From NCBI GenBank assembly GCA_946528255.1, contig CAMMYR010000014.1:1-8983 (forward strand): a stretch of DNA of 8,983 nucleotides, in the 5' to 3' direction. Source of the DNA: an uncultured Methanomicrobiales archaeon. Lineage in GTDB: Archaea; Thermoplasmatota; Thermoplasmata; Methanomassiliicoccales; Methanomethylophilaceae. Below the pieces are notes generated by a model. That model worked only from the letters and a program-made list of their open reading frames with translations, was not told the DNA's origin and did not search any database. This document shows, piece by piece, positions 1 to 5,075 of the stretch. The number at the start of each line of letters is the position of its first letter. The stretch's first letter is position 1. The position numbers were made by a program, and so were the translations under genes.

Positions 1-794
1 GGCCGATGAACTGCGGCATGGAGCGCGAGGATGTCGAGAAGGCCATCCAGGATTCACTGTTCAAGGTCGGCATGGAGGAGTACCGCTACAGGCCGTCCAC
101 CCAGCTGTCCTACGGGCAGAGGAAGAGGGTGGCATTCGCCGGTGCCCTGGCAATCGAGCCGGATGTGCTGATCCTCGACGAGCCCACCGCGGGCCTGGAC
201 CCGCAGATGTCCCAGGATGTCATCGAGCTGGTCGACCAGATGGTCGAGGCCGGGACCACGGTCATCATATCCACCCACGATGTGGATCTGGCATACGCAT
301 GGGCGGAGGAGATCCACGTCCTAAGGCACGGGAAGCTGGTGTACTCCGGTGAACCGGAGCCGTTCTTCAGCGATCTGGAGCAGGTCTCGCTGACCGGGCT
401 GACGCTCCCGCACACGTTCTCCGTCAACTTCATGGTCCAGGATATCAGGGGAGGGGAGGAGAAGCCCTATCCCAGGACGAATAGCCAGATCCTCTGCAAG
501 CTCCTGCCGCCGGGCAGCGTTACCGGGAGGATCAAGCTGATCCCGGTGGGGGACGAGCTACCCGAGGCCGAGGACGAGGGGGATGTAGGCATCTACGGAT
601 CCTCCACCCGCCGTCTGTTCAGGGCCGCCGAGAAGAATGCGGATTACCATTTCAATGCGATCGAATGCTGCCTCATGGAGGCCGTCAATGGAAGGACGTC
701 GACCCTCTACTGCGACGGCAGGATGGAGCAGTTCGTCCGCGACCGCATCGCCGATCTGGAGAGATTCGGCGGGAAGGTGGAGGTGATCAGATGA
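1..794 (+). CDS. ECF/CbiO-type ABC transporter ATP-binding protein, 5'-truncated by window edge
   Basis: This is the C-terminal part of an ABC ATPase that would power an energy-coupling-factor importer (cobalt, nickel or vitamin class) at the inner face of the membrane. The frame is open from the window edge. By alignment with its downstream paralogue about 110 N-terminal residues, including Walker A and the Q-loop, lie outside. The ATG at 6 matches an internal position of the paralogue (GPMN versus GPRN), so it is not the true start. Counting from that Met: signature LSYGQ at 34-38, Walker B DVLILDEP at 53-60, D-loop AGLD at 62-65, and the switch His in STHD at 91. The ATPase core ends near residue 140. 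An extension of about 115 residues follows, ending at 262, that is also present in the next gene. The TGA stop overlaps the next gene's ATG (ATGA), implying translational coupling. The family is clear; the substrate cannot be told because no EcfT or substrate-binding subunit is in view. Confidence 0.9.
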   Translation, partial: PMNCGMEREDVEKAIQDSLFKVGMEEYRYRPSTQLSYGQRKRVAFAGALAIEPDVLILDEPTAGLDPQMSQDVIELVDQMVEAGTTVIISTHDVDLAYAWAEEIHVLRHGKLVYSGEPEPFFSDLEQVSLTGLTLPHTFSVNFMVQDIRGGEEKPYPRTNSQILCKLLPPGSVTGRIKLIPVGDELPEAEDEGDVGIYGSSTRRLFRAAEKNADYHFNAIECCLMEAVNGRTSTLYCDGRMEQFVRDRIADLERFGGKVEVIR

Positions 795-1942
795 CCGAGA
801 ACGTAGTCGAGCTGAACGATGTCACCTTCACATACGATGGTGCCAGCAAGCCCTCCCTCGAGCACGTCACGCTCAACATCAAGAAGGGCGTGAAGACAGT
901 CATCCTCGGTGCCAACGGAGCCGGGAAGTCCACCATGTTCTACCATTTCAACGCCGTGGAGAAGCCGGATTCCGGTACCGTCACCATCTGCGGCAAGCCC
1001 GCCAAGTACCGCGGCAAGAGGCTCAAGGAGATCCGCTCGCAGATCGCGGTGGTCCTCCAGAACCCTGACGATCAGGTGTTCTGCTCCACCGTCGAGGACG
1101 ATGTCGGTTACGGTCCCCGCAACATGAAGCTCCCTCCCGAGGAGATCAAAGCCAGGGTGGAGGAGGCTCTGTTCCAGACCGGGCTCACGGAATTCAGGGA
1201 GAAGAACACCCTGCAGCTGTCCTACGGTCAGAGGAAGAGGCTGGCTCTTGCAGGTGCTCTGGCCATGAAGCCCGAGGTGCTAGTCATGGACGAACCCACA
1301 GCGGGATTGGACCCCCAGATGGCCCTTGAGCTCATGGAGCTCGCCGAGCAGCTTCACCACAATGGAACAACCATCGTCATATCCACGCACGATGTGGATC
1401 TGGCATATGCATGGGCCGACGAGATCCATGTTCTGAGGAAGGCCGAGCTCATCTACTCAGGCCCTTCCGAGGGATTCTACAGCGATGTCCTGAAGGTCCA
1501 CTCCACCGGAGTTATGGCGCCGTCCATGTTCGCCATGAACAAGAACCTGGCGGACATCCGCGGGGAGGATCCCGCGCCGTACCCGCGCACGGAATCGCAG
1601 CTGATATCCAAGATGGCCTCCGGTCCCAAGGGCAAGATGCATCTTGTCCCGGTCGACGACAAGATCGACCACTACGTGATGGACCCAGTGGTGGAGGTGG
1701 CCCCCGATGCGAAGGTCGGGGTGTTCGGCACCATCGCCCGCAGGCTGCTGTACGCCAACGATATGCCGGCGGATTACGTGTTCAACGGATTCGAGGCCTG
1801 CGCGGGCAGGTGCCTCAGGGGCAAGGATGCGATCTTGCTGTGCGACAGGGACTGCATCGACCTCGTCGAGGGGAAGATCCAGGAGCTGAAGGTCTTCGGA
1901 TCCGATATCCCGTACGAGATACACCAGCGAAAAACGAGTTAA
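791..1942 (+). CDS. ECF/CbiO-type ABC transporter ATP-binding protein with C-terminal extension
   Basis: This is a complete 383-residue ABC ATPase, the second of a tandem pair, likely forming the two-ATPase motor of an energy-coupling-factor importer. Visible motifs are Walker A GANGAGKST at 40-48, Q-loop Gln at 90 (VVLQNPDDQVF, typical of CbiO/EcfA), signature LSYGQ at 143-147, Walker B EVLVMDEP at 162-169 with catalytic Glu168, D-loop AGLD at 171-174, and switch His200. CbiO/EcfA proteins are usually about 270-290 residues. This one carries an extra domain from about 255 to 383, with a GVFGTIARRLL block near 310-320 and a Cys-containing stretch near 337-355 (Cys337, 341, 351, 355). The start at 791 is chosen because it lies in the ATGA overlap with the upstream gene, has GGAGGTGATC just ahead of it, and gives the normal family N-terminus; the open frame upstream of it looks like out-of-frame shadow. 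A strong hairpin follows the TAA stop. Cobalt, nickel and vitamins are all possible substrates. Confidence 0.93.
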   Translation: MTENVVELNDVTFTYDGASKPSLEHVTLNIKKGVKTVILGANGAGKSTMFYHFNAVEKPDSGTVTICGKPAKYRGKRLKEIRSQIAVVLQNPDDQVFCSTVEDDVGYGPRNMKLPPEEIKARVEEALFQTGLTEFREKNTLQLSYGQRKRLALAGALAMKPEVLVMDEPTAGLDPQMALELMELAEQLHHNGTTIVISTHDVDLAYAWADEIHVLRKAELIYSGPSEGFYSDVLKVHSTGVMAPSMFAMNKNLADIRGEDPAPYPRTESQLISKMASGPKGKMHLVPVDDKIDHYVMDPVVEVAPDAKVGVFGTIARRLLYANDMPADYVFNGFEACAGRCLRGKDAILLCDRDCIDLVEGKIQELKVFGSDIPYEIHQRKTS

Positions 1943-1945
1943 AGT

Positions 1946-1966
1946 GGGCGGGGCGGTGCCCCGCCC
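1946..1966. terminator. GC-rich hairpin between convergent genes
   Basis: A perfect 9-bp stem (GGGCGGGGC / GCCCCGCCC) with a 3-base GGT loop lies 3 bases after the stop of the second ATPase gene and 18 bases from the end of convergent dapB. It could end or protect transcripts from both sides. No T-run follows on the + strand, so a bacterial-type intrinsic terminator is not shown; a 3'-end-stabilising or bidirectional termination structure is inferred. Confidence 0.6.
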
Positions 1967-1984
1967 GATCACATTCTGAAGGTT

Positions 1985-2782
1985 TCAGGCCAGGACGTCC
2001 TGCATATCGTAGACGACGCCCTTCTTCTGGTTGACTACCCAGCCGGCGGCGAGGACCGCGCCGGCCACGAAGATCTCCCTGGAGTGGGCCTGGTGCTTGA
2101 TCTCGATCCTCTCGGAGTTCCCGATGAACATGACGGTGTGGTCTCCGACTATGTCGCCGCCCCTGATGGCGTGGATGCCGATCTCCTTCCCGCGGGGGCA
2201 GACGCCCTCGCGCCCGCAGACCTTCTCCTTCCCGCCCAAGGCATCGCTGAGGATCTCGTAGGCGGTCATGGCGGTACCGCTGGGAGCGTCCTTCTTCTGG
2301 TTGTGGTGGGCCTCGACGATCTCGACATCGTAATCGTTGCCGAGGTACTCGGCGGCCTGCCTGATGAGCTTGAAGAAGATCCCGACGCCGATGGAGTAGT
2401 TCGACGAGATCACTGCGGCGACGTTGTTCTTGATGACGGCGTCGGTGATGGCGGTCTTCTGCTCCGCGGTCAGACCGGTGGTCCCGATGATCAGATTGAC
2501 GCCGGCGGCCGCGGCCACGGGCGCGTTGGCTGCCGTCGCGGGAGCGACGGTGAAGTCCACGAGGACGTCTGTCCTGGAGTCCTTCAGGACCTTCGCCAGG
2601 TCCTTGGGGTCGGATACCGGAACTCCGAGAGAGCCAGCGCCCACGATCTCGCCTATGTCCTTGCCGTTGTTCACGAGGTCGAAGGCGGCGGAGAGCTCCA
2701 GACCGTCAGTGGCGAGGATGCGCTTGATGATGAGCTGACCCATCCTGCCGCAGGCGCCGACGAGGGCGACCCTTGTGGTCAT
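1985..2782 (-). CDS. dapB: 4-hydroxy-tetrahydrodipicolinate reductase
   Basis: This cytoplasmic enzyme reduces the dihydrodipicolinate precursor with NAD(P)H in the diaminopimelate route to lysine. The 265 residues match the usual length of about 250-273. Visible features are a Rossmann dinucleotide-binding loop GACGRMG at 9-15, a DFTVAPA segment at 76-82 and an IIGTTGL segment at 98-104 in the cofactor site, and the substrate/catalytic motif EAHHNQKKDAPSGTA at 157-171. In that motif His159 and Lys163 occupy the catalytic positions known from the E. coli enzyme. The conserved RGGDIVGDHTV block is at 207-217. The ATG at 2782 is preceded by GGGGTGGTC as a likely ribosome binding site and overlaps the stop of an 11-codon upstream ORF. 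No dapA neighbour is present: dapB stands alone between the convergent ATPase genes and the peroxiredoxin gene. A TATA-like element lies about 65 bases upstream. Confidence 0.96.
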   Translation of the reverse strand: MTTRVALVGACGRMGQLIIKRILATDGLELSAAFDLVNNGKDIGEIVGAGSLGVPVSDPKDLAKVLKDSRTDVLVDFTVAPATAANAPVAAAAGVNLIIGTTGLTAEQKTAITDAVIKNNVAAVISSNYSIGVGIFFKLIRQAAEYLGNDYDVEIVEAHHNQKKDAPSGTAMTAYEILSDALGGKEKVCGREGVCPRGKEIGIHAIRGGDIVGDHTVMFIGNSERIEIKHQAHSREIFVAGAVLAAGWVVNQKKGVVYDMQDVLA

Positions 2783-2814
2783 GCGACCACCCCGAGAATT
2801 GCATAGTTGTACAT
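2779..2814 (-). CDS. Possible 11-codon leader ORF overlapping the dapB start
   Basis: The ORF encodes MYNYAILGVVA and ends with a TGA that overlaps the dapB ATG (ATGA). Its ATG follows a weak AGGA 5 bases upstream and lies about 31 bases downstream of the TATA-like element, close to the expected transcript start. It could couple translation into dapB or simply be a chance ORF. It contains no lysine codons, so classical lysine attenuation is not suggested. No family is recognisable at this length. Confidence 0.25.
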   Translation of the reverse strand: MYNYAILGVVA

Positions 2815-2844
2815 GTTATCCTGCTCTGGGAAATGCGGTAGCCG

Positions 2845-2852
2845 TATTAAAG
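2845..2852 (-). promoter_or_regulatory. TATA-like promoter element for dapB
   Basis: On the minus strand the sequence reads TTTAATAC within GCTTTAATACGG, in an otherwise GC-rich spacer. It would place transcription start near 2822, giving a leader of about 40 bases before dapB. It is placed by composition and spacing only. Confidence 0.4.
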
Positions 2853-2914
2853 CATCGGAGCCTACGCCCCGGCGGTTTCTCTGTATGAAGTATGGTAGAA
2901 GTCGGAGGGAAAGT

Positions 2915-2940
2915 GCGGGCGCGGGATATCCCGCACCCGC
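2915..2940 (-). terminator. Hairpin downstream of the peroxiredoxin gene
   Basis: On the minus strand an 11-bp stem (GCGGGTGCGGG pairing with CCCGCGCCCGC, one U-G wobble) closes an ATAT loop. It begins 11 bases after the TGA of the peroxiredoxin gene and is followed by ACTTTCCCTCC. It probably separates that transcript from dapB. Confidence 0.55.
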
Positions 2941-2951
2941 TTGAACGGTTC

Positions 2952-3824
2952 TCAGGCCTTCTTGACCGGCTTCCTGCCGGTTTTCTTGGCGGGAGCCTTC
3001 GGGGCTGCCTTGGGGGCGGCGGCCTTGGCGCGGGTCTTCCTGGCGGGTGCCCCGGTATCCTTGCGGAAGCAGAGGAACCAGTCGTAGCAGACCTTGCCCT
3101 CCTCCTTGGTCTCGACGCGGTCCTTGGCGGTGCCGCAGGAGCCGGGTGCGGGGAGGATGACATCCATGCCGGGTCTCCAGTCCGCGGGGGTGGCGACGTT
3201 CTCGGCATCGGCCTTCTGCAGGGCGAGGATGACCCTCTTGATCTCGTCGAAGTTCCTGCCGAGGGACGGCGGGTAGTAGATCATGGCCCTGATGATCCCC
3301 TTGGGGTCGATGAAGAACACGGACCTGACGGCCTGCGTGTCGGATACGGAGGACTGGACCATGCCGTATTTCCTGGAGACGGACATCTTGATGTCCTCGA
3401 TCAAGGGGAACTTGACCTCGATGTTCCTCATCTTCTTCCACTTGATGTCCTGGATCTTCCTGAGCCAGGCGATGTGGGCGTAGATGGAGTCCACGGAGAG
3501 CCCCACGAGCTGTACGTTCAGGGCTTCGAACTCCTGGGCCATCGCACCGAAGGTCATGAACTCCGTGGTGCACACGGGGGTGAAGTCGGCGGGGTGGGAG
3601 AACAGGATGATCCACTTGCCCTTGAAGTCGGACGGGAAGTTGATCTCGCCCTGGGTGGTGTTGGCCTTGAAGGCGGGCGCGGGCTCGCCGATCATGGGCA
3701 TCCTCGGGGGGTTGTGGCAGGGGCATTTGCAGTCGTCGGGGCATCCGCATGCCTCGCAGCAGCCGCATCCGGGCCCGGTGCATTCATCGCAGCAATTACA
3801 TTTCTCTTCATTCTTCTTAGCCAT
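2952..3824 (-). CDS. Prx6-type archaeal peroxiredoxin with Cys-rich N-terminus and Lys/Ala/Pro-rich C-terminal tail
   Basis: The enzyme would reduce peroxides in the cytoplasm using a reactive cysteine. Of 290 residues, about 44-254 form the AhpC/TSA-Prx6 fold. The peroxidatic motif DFTPVCTTE is at 80-88 with Cys85, and the conserved Arg in AVRSVFFIDPKG is Arg167. A second pair, Cys246 and Cys252 in VCYDWFLC, matches the two C-terminal cysteines known in archaeal thioredoxin peroxidases of this class (Aeropyrum, Pyrococcus). Two additions are unusual. Residues 9-36 hold twelve cysteines in CxCC, CxxC and CxC spacing, like a small metal-binding module. Residues 257-290 are a basic low-complexity tail of Lys, Ala, Pro and Arg. 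The ATG at 3824 is chosen because GGAGG lies 10 bases upstream and an earlier out-of-frame ATG gives only four codons. It has its own TATA-like promoter and a 3' hairpin, so it is probably monocistronic. The roles of the extensions are unknown. Confidence 0.93.
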   Translation of the reverse strand: MAKKNEEKCNCCDECTGPGCGCCEACGCPDDCKCPCHNPPRMPMIGEPAPAFKANTTQGEINFPSDFKGKWIILFSHPADFTPVCTTEFMTFGAMAQEFEALNVQLVGLSVDSIYAHIAWLRKIQDIKWKKMRNIEVKFPLIEDIKMSVSRKYGMVQSSVSDTQAVRSVFFIDPKGIIRAMIYYPPSLGRNFDEIKRVILALQKADAENVATPADWRPGMDVILPAPGSCGTAKDRVETKEEGKVCYDWFLCFRKDTGAPARKTRAKAAAPKAAPKAPAKKTGRKPVKKA

Positions 3825-3860
3825 TGGTCATTAACCTCCGAGGTACGGATTGCGTTGTAG

Positions 3861-3873
3861 GTTTCTTAAAACA
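3861..3873 (-). promoter_or_regulatory. TATA-like promoter element for the peroxiredoxin gene
   Basis: The minus strand reads TGTTTTAAGAAAC, an AT-rich patch in a GC-rich spacer. Transcription would start near 3841, leaving a short leader of about 17 bases that contains the GGAGG site (3835-3839). Confidence 0.5.
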
Positions 3874-3888
3874 ATCCACGGAAGAGGG

Positions 3889-3901
3889 CCCCGATGCGGG
3901 G
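3889..3901. other. Small GC-rich inverted repeat upstream of the peroxiredoxin promoter
   Basis: CCCCG-ATG-CGGGG forms a 5-bp stem with a 3-base loop, about 16 bases upstream of the TATA-like patch. It may be an operator-like dyad or chance in GC-rich DNA. The rest of the 3874-3979 spacer shows no convincing gene. Confidence 0.2.
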
Positions 3902-3979
3902 GAGGCGATAATCGGGATTCCGCAATAGTCTGCGATAGTAGCAGGTGGGAAGCAACCGGTGGAGAGAAGTAGTGAAGAA

Positions 3980-3994
3980 GGGGGCTGGGCCCCC
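3980..3994 (-). terminator. Hairpin downstream of the flavin-type oxidase gene
   Basis: On the minus strand GGGGGC-CCA-GCCCCC forms a perfect 6-bp GC stem with a 3-base loop, starting 7 bases after the stop codon. It is followed by a pyrimidine-rich TTCTTCACTACTTCTC stretch. Position and structure suggest transcript termination or 3'-end protection. Confidence 0.5.
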
Positions 3995-4001
3995 GTTTGC
4001 A

Positions 4002-4403
4002 TCAAGCGATCTTCGTTCCGGCGGTGGGCCCGGCGGATTCGTCCCAGACTTCGCAGACATCGAAGGTCCACACGGCGAAGCAGGGCAGGTTGGCCGCGGC
4101 CATGGCCGCCTTCAGGTTCTCGAAGACGGGGCCGGAGTCGGCGCGCTTGGGGTTCTTGAGGACGAGCTCGAAGGATTTGGGTCCGGCGGTGACCGAGATG
4201 GCCGCTTTGCCGGTGGCCGCGAGGTTCGCTTTGGCCCGCTTCATGAGGATCTCCCCGACGCCGACGGTGGCTCCGTCGGGTCCGACGAAGATGCTTCCGC
4301 ACACGATTGCGTGGGGCTGTCCGGCATCGGACACGGTGACGAGCACCTTGGTGGATGCCTTGTCTGCGAGCAGGTCTGCTGTTTCTTTGGGTATAGCTAC
4401 CAT
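4002..4403 (-). CDS. Pyridoxamine 5'-phosphate oxidase-like flavin-binding protein
   Basis: This is a 133-residue, single-domain protein of the split beta-barrel PPOX-like type, which commonly binds FMN or another flavin or deazaflavin. Supporting features are the pattern of a short N-terminal helix, a strand STKVLVTVSDAGQPHA (17-32), IVCGSIFVGPDGATVGVG (33-50), a helix with EILMKRAKANLAATGKAA (51-68), then ISVTAGPKSFELVLKNP (69-85). This is typical of small general-stress or flavoredoxin-like members. Cys35, Cys108 and Cys117 are present but form no recognised motif. The start at 4403 is supported by AGGAG 8 bases upstream. An HxlR-type regulator gene ends 49 bases upstream on the same strand, and the pair is probably cotranscribed, although a weak ATATAC patch near 4436-4442 could allow separate initiation. 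Exact cofactor and substrate cannot be read from sequence; this is not the biosynthetic PdxH enzyme on length and context. Confidence 0.8.
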   Translation of the reverse strand: MVAIPKETADLLADKASTKVLVTVSDAGQPHAIVCGSIFVGPDGATVGVGEILMKRAKANLAATGKAAISVTAGPKSFELVLKNPKRADSGPVFENLKAAMAAANLPCFAVWTFDVCEVWDESAGPTAGTKIA

Positions 4404-4452
4404 ATTATCGCTCCTGTAATCAGAGTCCGTTCCAGCGTATATCCTGTTTTGC

Positions 4453-4815
4453 TTACACGCCTGTAACCGGCTCCCCCGTCTCTATCTCGACGAAGCGGTT
4501 GAACTGGTTCTCCAGGCCCCATGCGGCCATCTTCTCGAGGACGGGGATCAGGGACATCCCCCTCTGCGTCAGCGAGTAGGACACCTTCAGGCCCCCGCGG
4601 TCATCCACATCCCGGGATACGATGCCGTCCTTCTCGAGCTCCTTGAGCTGTTTGGAGAGCATCCTCGAGGATACCGCCCCTATGGAGTTCAGGAGCTCGT
4701 TGAACCTCATGCTGCCATGCTGGCACAGCATGCAGATGATGGTGGATTTCCATCTGCCCTCTATGACCGACATGGTCGCGTCCAGAGCGCAGTTGTAGCG
4801 CGGATTCTGATTCAC
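4453..4815 (-). CDS. HxlR-family winged-helix transcriptional regulator
   Basis: This 120-residue DNA-binding protein acts as a dimer in the HxlR/MarR-like group. The family N-terminus is clear: YNCALDATMSVIEGRWKSTII at 7-27 with the conserved Cys9, which in several relatives senses electrophiles or disulfide stress. Next come the helix-turn-helix with recognition helix SSRMLSKQLKELEKDG (49-64), the wing around 68-84 (DVDDRGGLKVSYSLT), and a C-terminal dimerisation helix from about 86. The start is GTG at 4815. It has no visible ribosome binding site, but it lies about 25 bases from a TATA box, which suggests a leaderless mRNA starting at or next to the GTG. It precedes the PPOX-like gene by 49 bases on the same strand and may regulate it and the nearby peroxiredoxin gene. 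Its ligand is unknown. Confidence 0.9.
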   Translation of the reverse strand: MNQNPRYNCALDATMSVIEGRWKSTIICMLCQHGSMRFNELLNSIGAVSSRMLSKQLKELEKDGIVSRDVDDRGGLKVSYSLTQRGMSLIPVLEKMAAWGLENQFNRFVEIETGEPVTGV

Positions 4816-4835
4816 GCTGCGGGATAGGTTTCAGG

Positions 4836-4844
4836 TATAATAAT
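4836..4844 (-). promoter_or_regulatory. TATA box of the HxlR-type regulator gene
   Basis: The minus strand reads ATTATTATA within a strongly AT-rich stretch (4836-4865). The centre is 25 bases from the GTG start, the usual archaeal TATA-to-start distance. The adjacent TGATATC/TGATAAC near-repeat on the plus strand (4844-4857) could be an autoregulatory operator, though this is speculative. Confidence 0.6.
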
Positions 4845-4941
4845 GATATCTGATAACATTTTGTAACTTGATGATCCGCGCAGCATCCCGCCGGGAAATG
4901 CACGGTTCGGATTGCGAAAGAGTCGCATTCAGAGTTGATTT

Positions 4942-4951
4942 GAAAGAAAGG
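4942..4951 (-). terminator. Pyrimidine-rich end of the tRNA-Ala transcript
   Basis: Immediately after the tRNA 3' end the minus strand reads CTTTCTTTCA. U-rich runs of this kind commonly end archaeal tRNA transcripts. There is no hairpin beyond the tRNA itself. The remaining spacer up to about 4860 shows no gene. Confidence 0.4.
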
Positions 4952-5024
4952 TGGACAGGGCGAGATTCGAACTCGCGGCCTCTACCATGCCAAGGTAACG
5001 ATCTTCCAACTGATCTACCTGCCC
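4952..5024 (-). tRNA. tRNA-Ala (anticodon GGC)
   Basis: A complete 73-nt cloverleaf is present on the minus strand. The acceptor stem is GGGCAGG/CCTGTCC with a G3-U70 wobble, the known identity element for alanyl-tRNA synthetase. The D stem is GATC/GATC with an AGTTGGAA loop. The anticodon stem is TTACC/GGTAG with loop TTGGCAT (anticodon GGC at 4989-4991), reading GCC and GCU. A 5-nt variable region, T stem GCGAG/CTCGC with loop TTCGAAT, and discriminator A complete it. CCA is not encoded in full (ACC then TT). No intron is seen. It follows purF by 51 bases on the same strand but has its own TATA box. Confidence 0.97.
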
Positions 5025-5049
5025 AGCAAACCGCTTGATATGTTCATTA

Positions 5050-5057
5050 TTCTTATA
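5050..5057 (-). promoter_or_regulatory. TATA box of tRNA-Ala
   Basis: The minus strand reads GAAAGGTATAAGAAT, a purine-rich BRE-like lead into TATAAGAA. The element is centred about 29 bases from the mature 5' end of the tRNA, giving a transcript start near 5027. It lies in the short spacer after the purF stop. Confidence 0.55.
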
Positions 5058-5075
5058 CCTTTCTACAAGGTACAT

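Noticed and set aside
2965..2985. Stem ACCGGC/GCCGGT followed by TTTTC on the plus strand, resembling a terminator
   Set aside because: It lies inside the coding tail of the peroxiredoxin gene on the other strand, with no plus-strand gene to terminate; it follows from the Thr-Gly-Arg-Lys-Pro-Val codons.
3817..3831. Four-codon ORF (Met-Thr-Asn-Gly) just before and overlapping the peroxiredoxin start
   Set aside because: Too short to be meaningful; it probably reflects the spacer between GGAGG and the true ATG.
2084..3860. Long plus-strand open frames opposite dapB and the peroxiredoxin (up to 322 codons)
   Set aside because: They lie antisense to genes with clear catalytic motifs, have no family motifs, and arise from high GC at third codon positions.
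3945..4466. Plus-strand frames opposite the PPOX-like gene and regulator
   Set aside because: The minus-strand genes have good starts, ribosome binding or promoter signals, and family motifs; the plus-strand frames have none.
4860..4950. Spacer between the regulator promoter and the tRNA, checked for a small RNA or ORF
   Set aside because: Only a weak 4-bp hairpin (GCGA/TCGC near 4914-4926) and no supported reading frame were seen.
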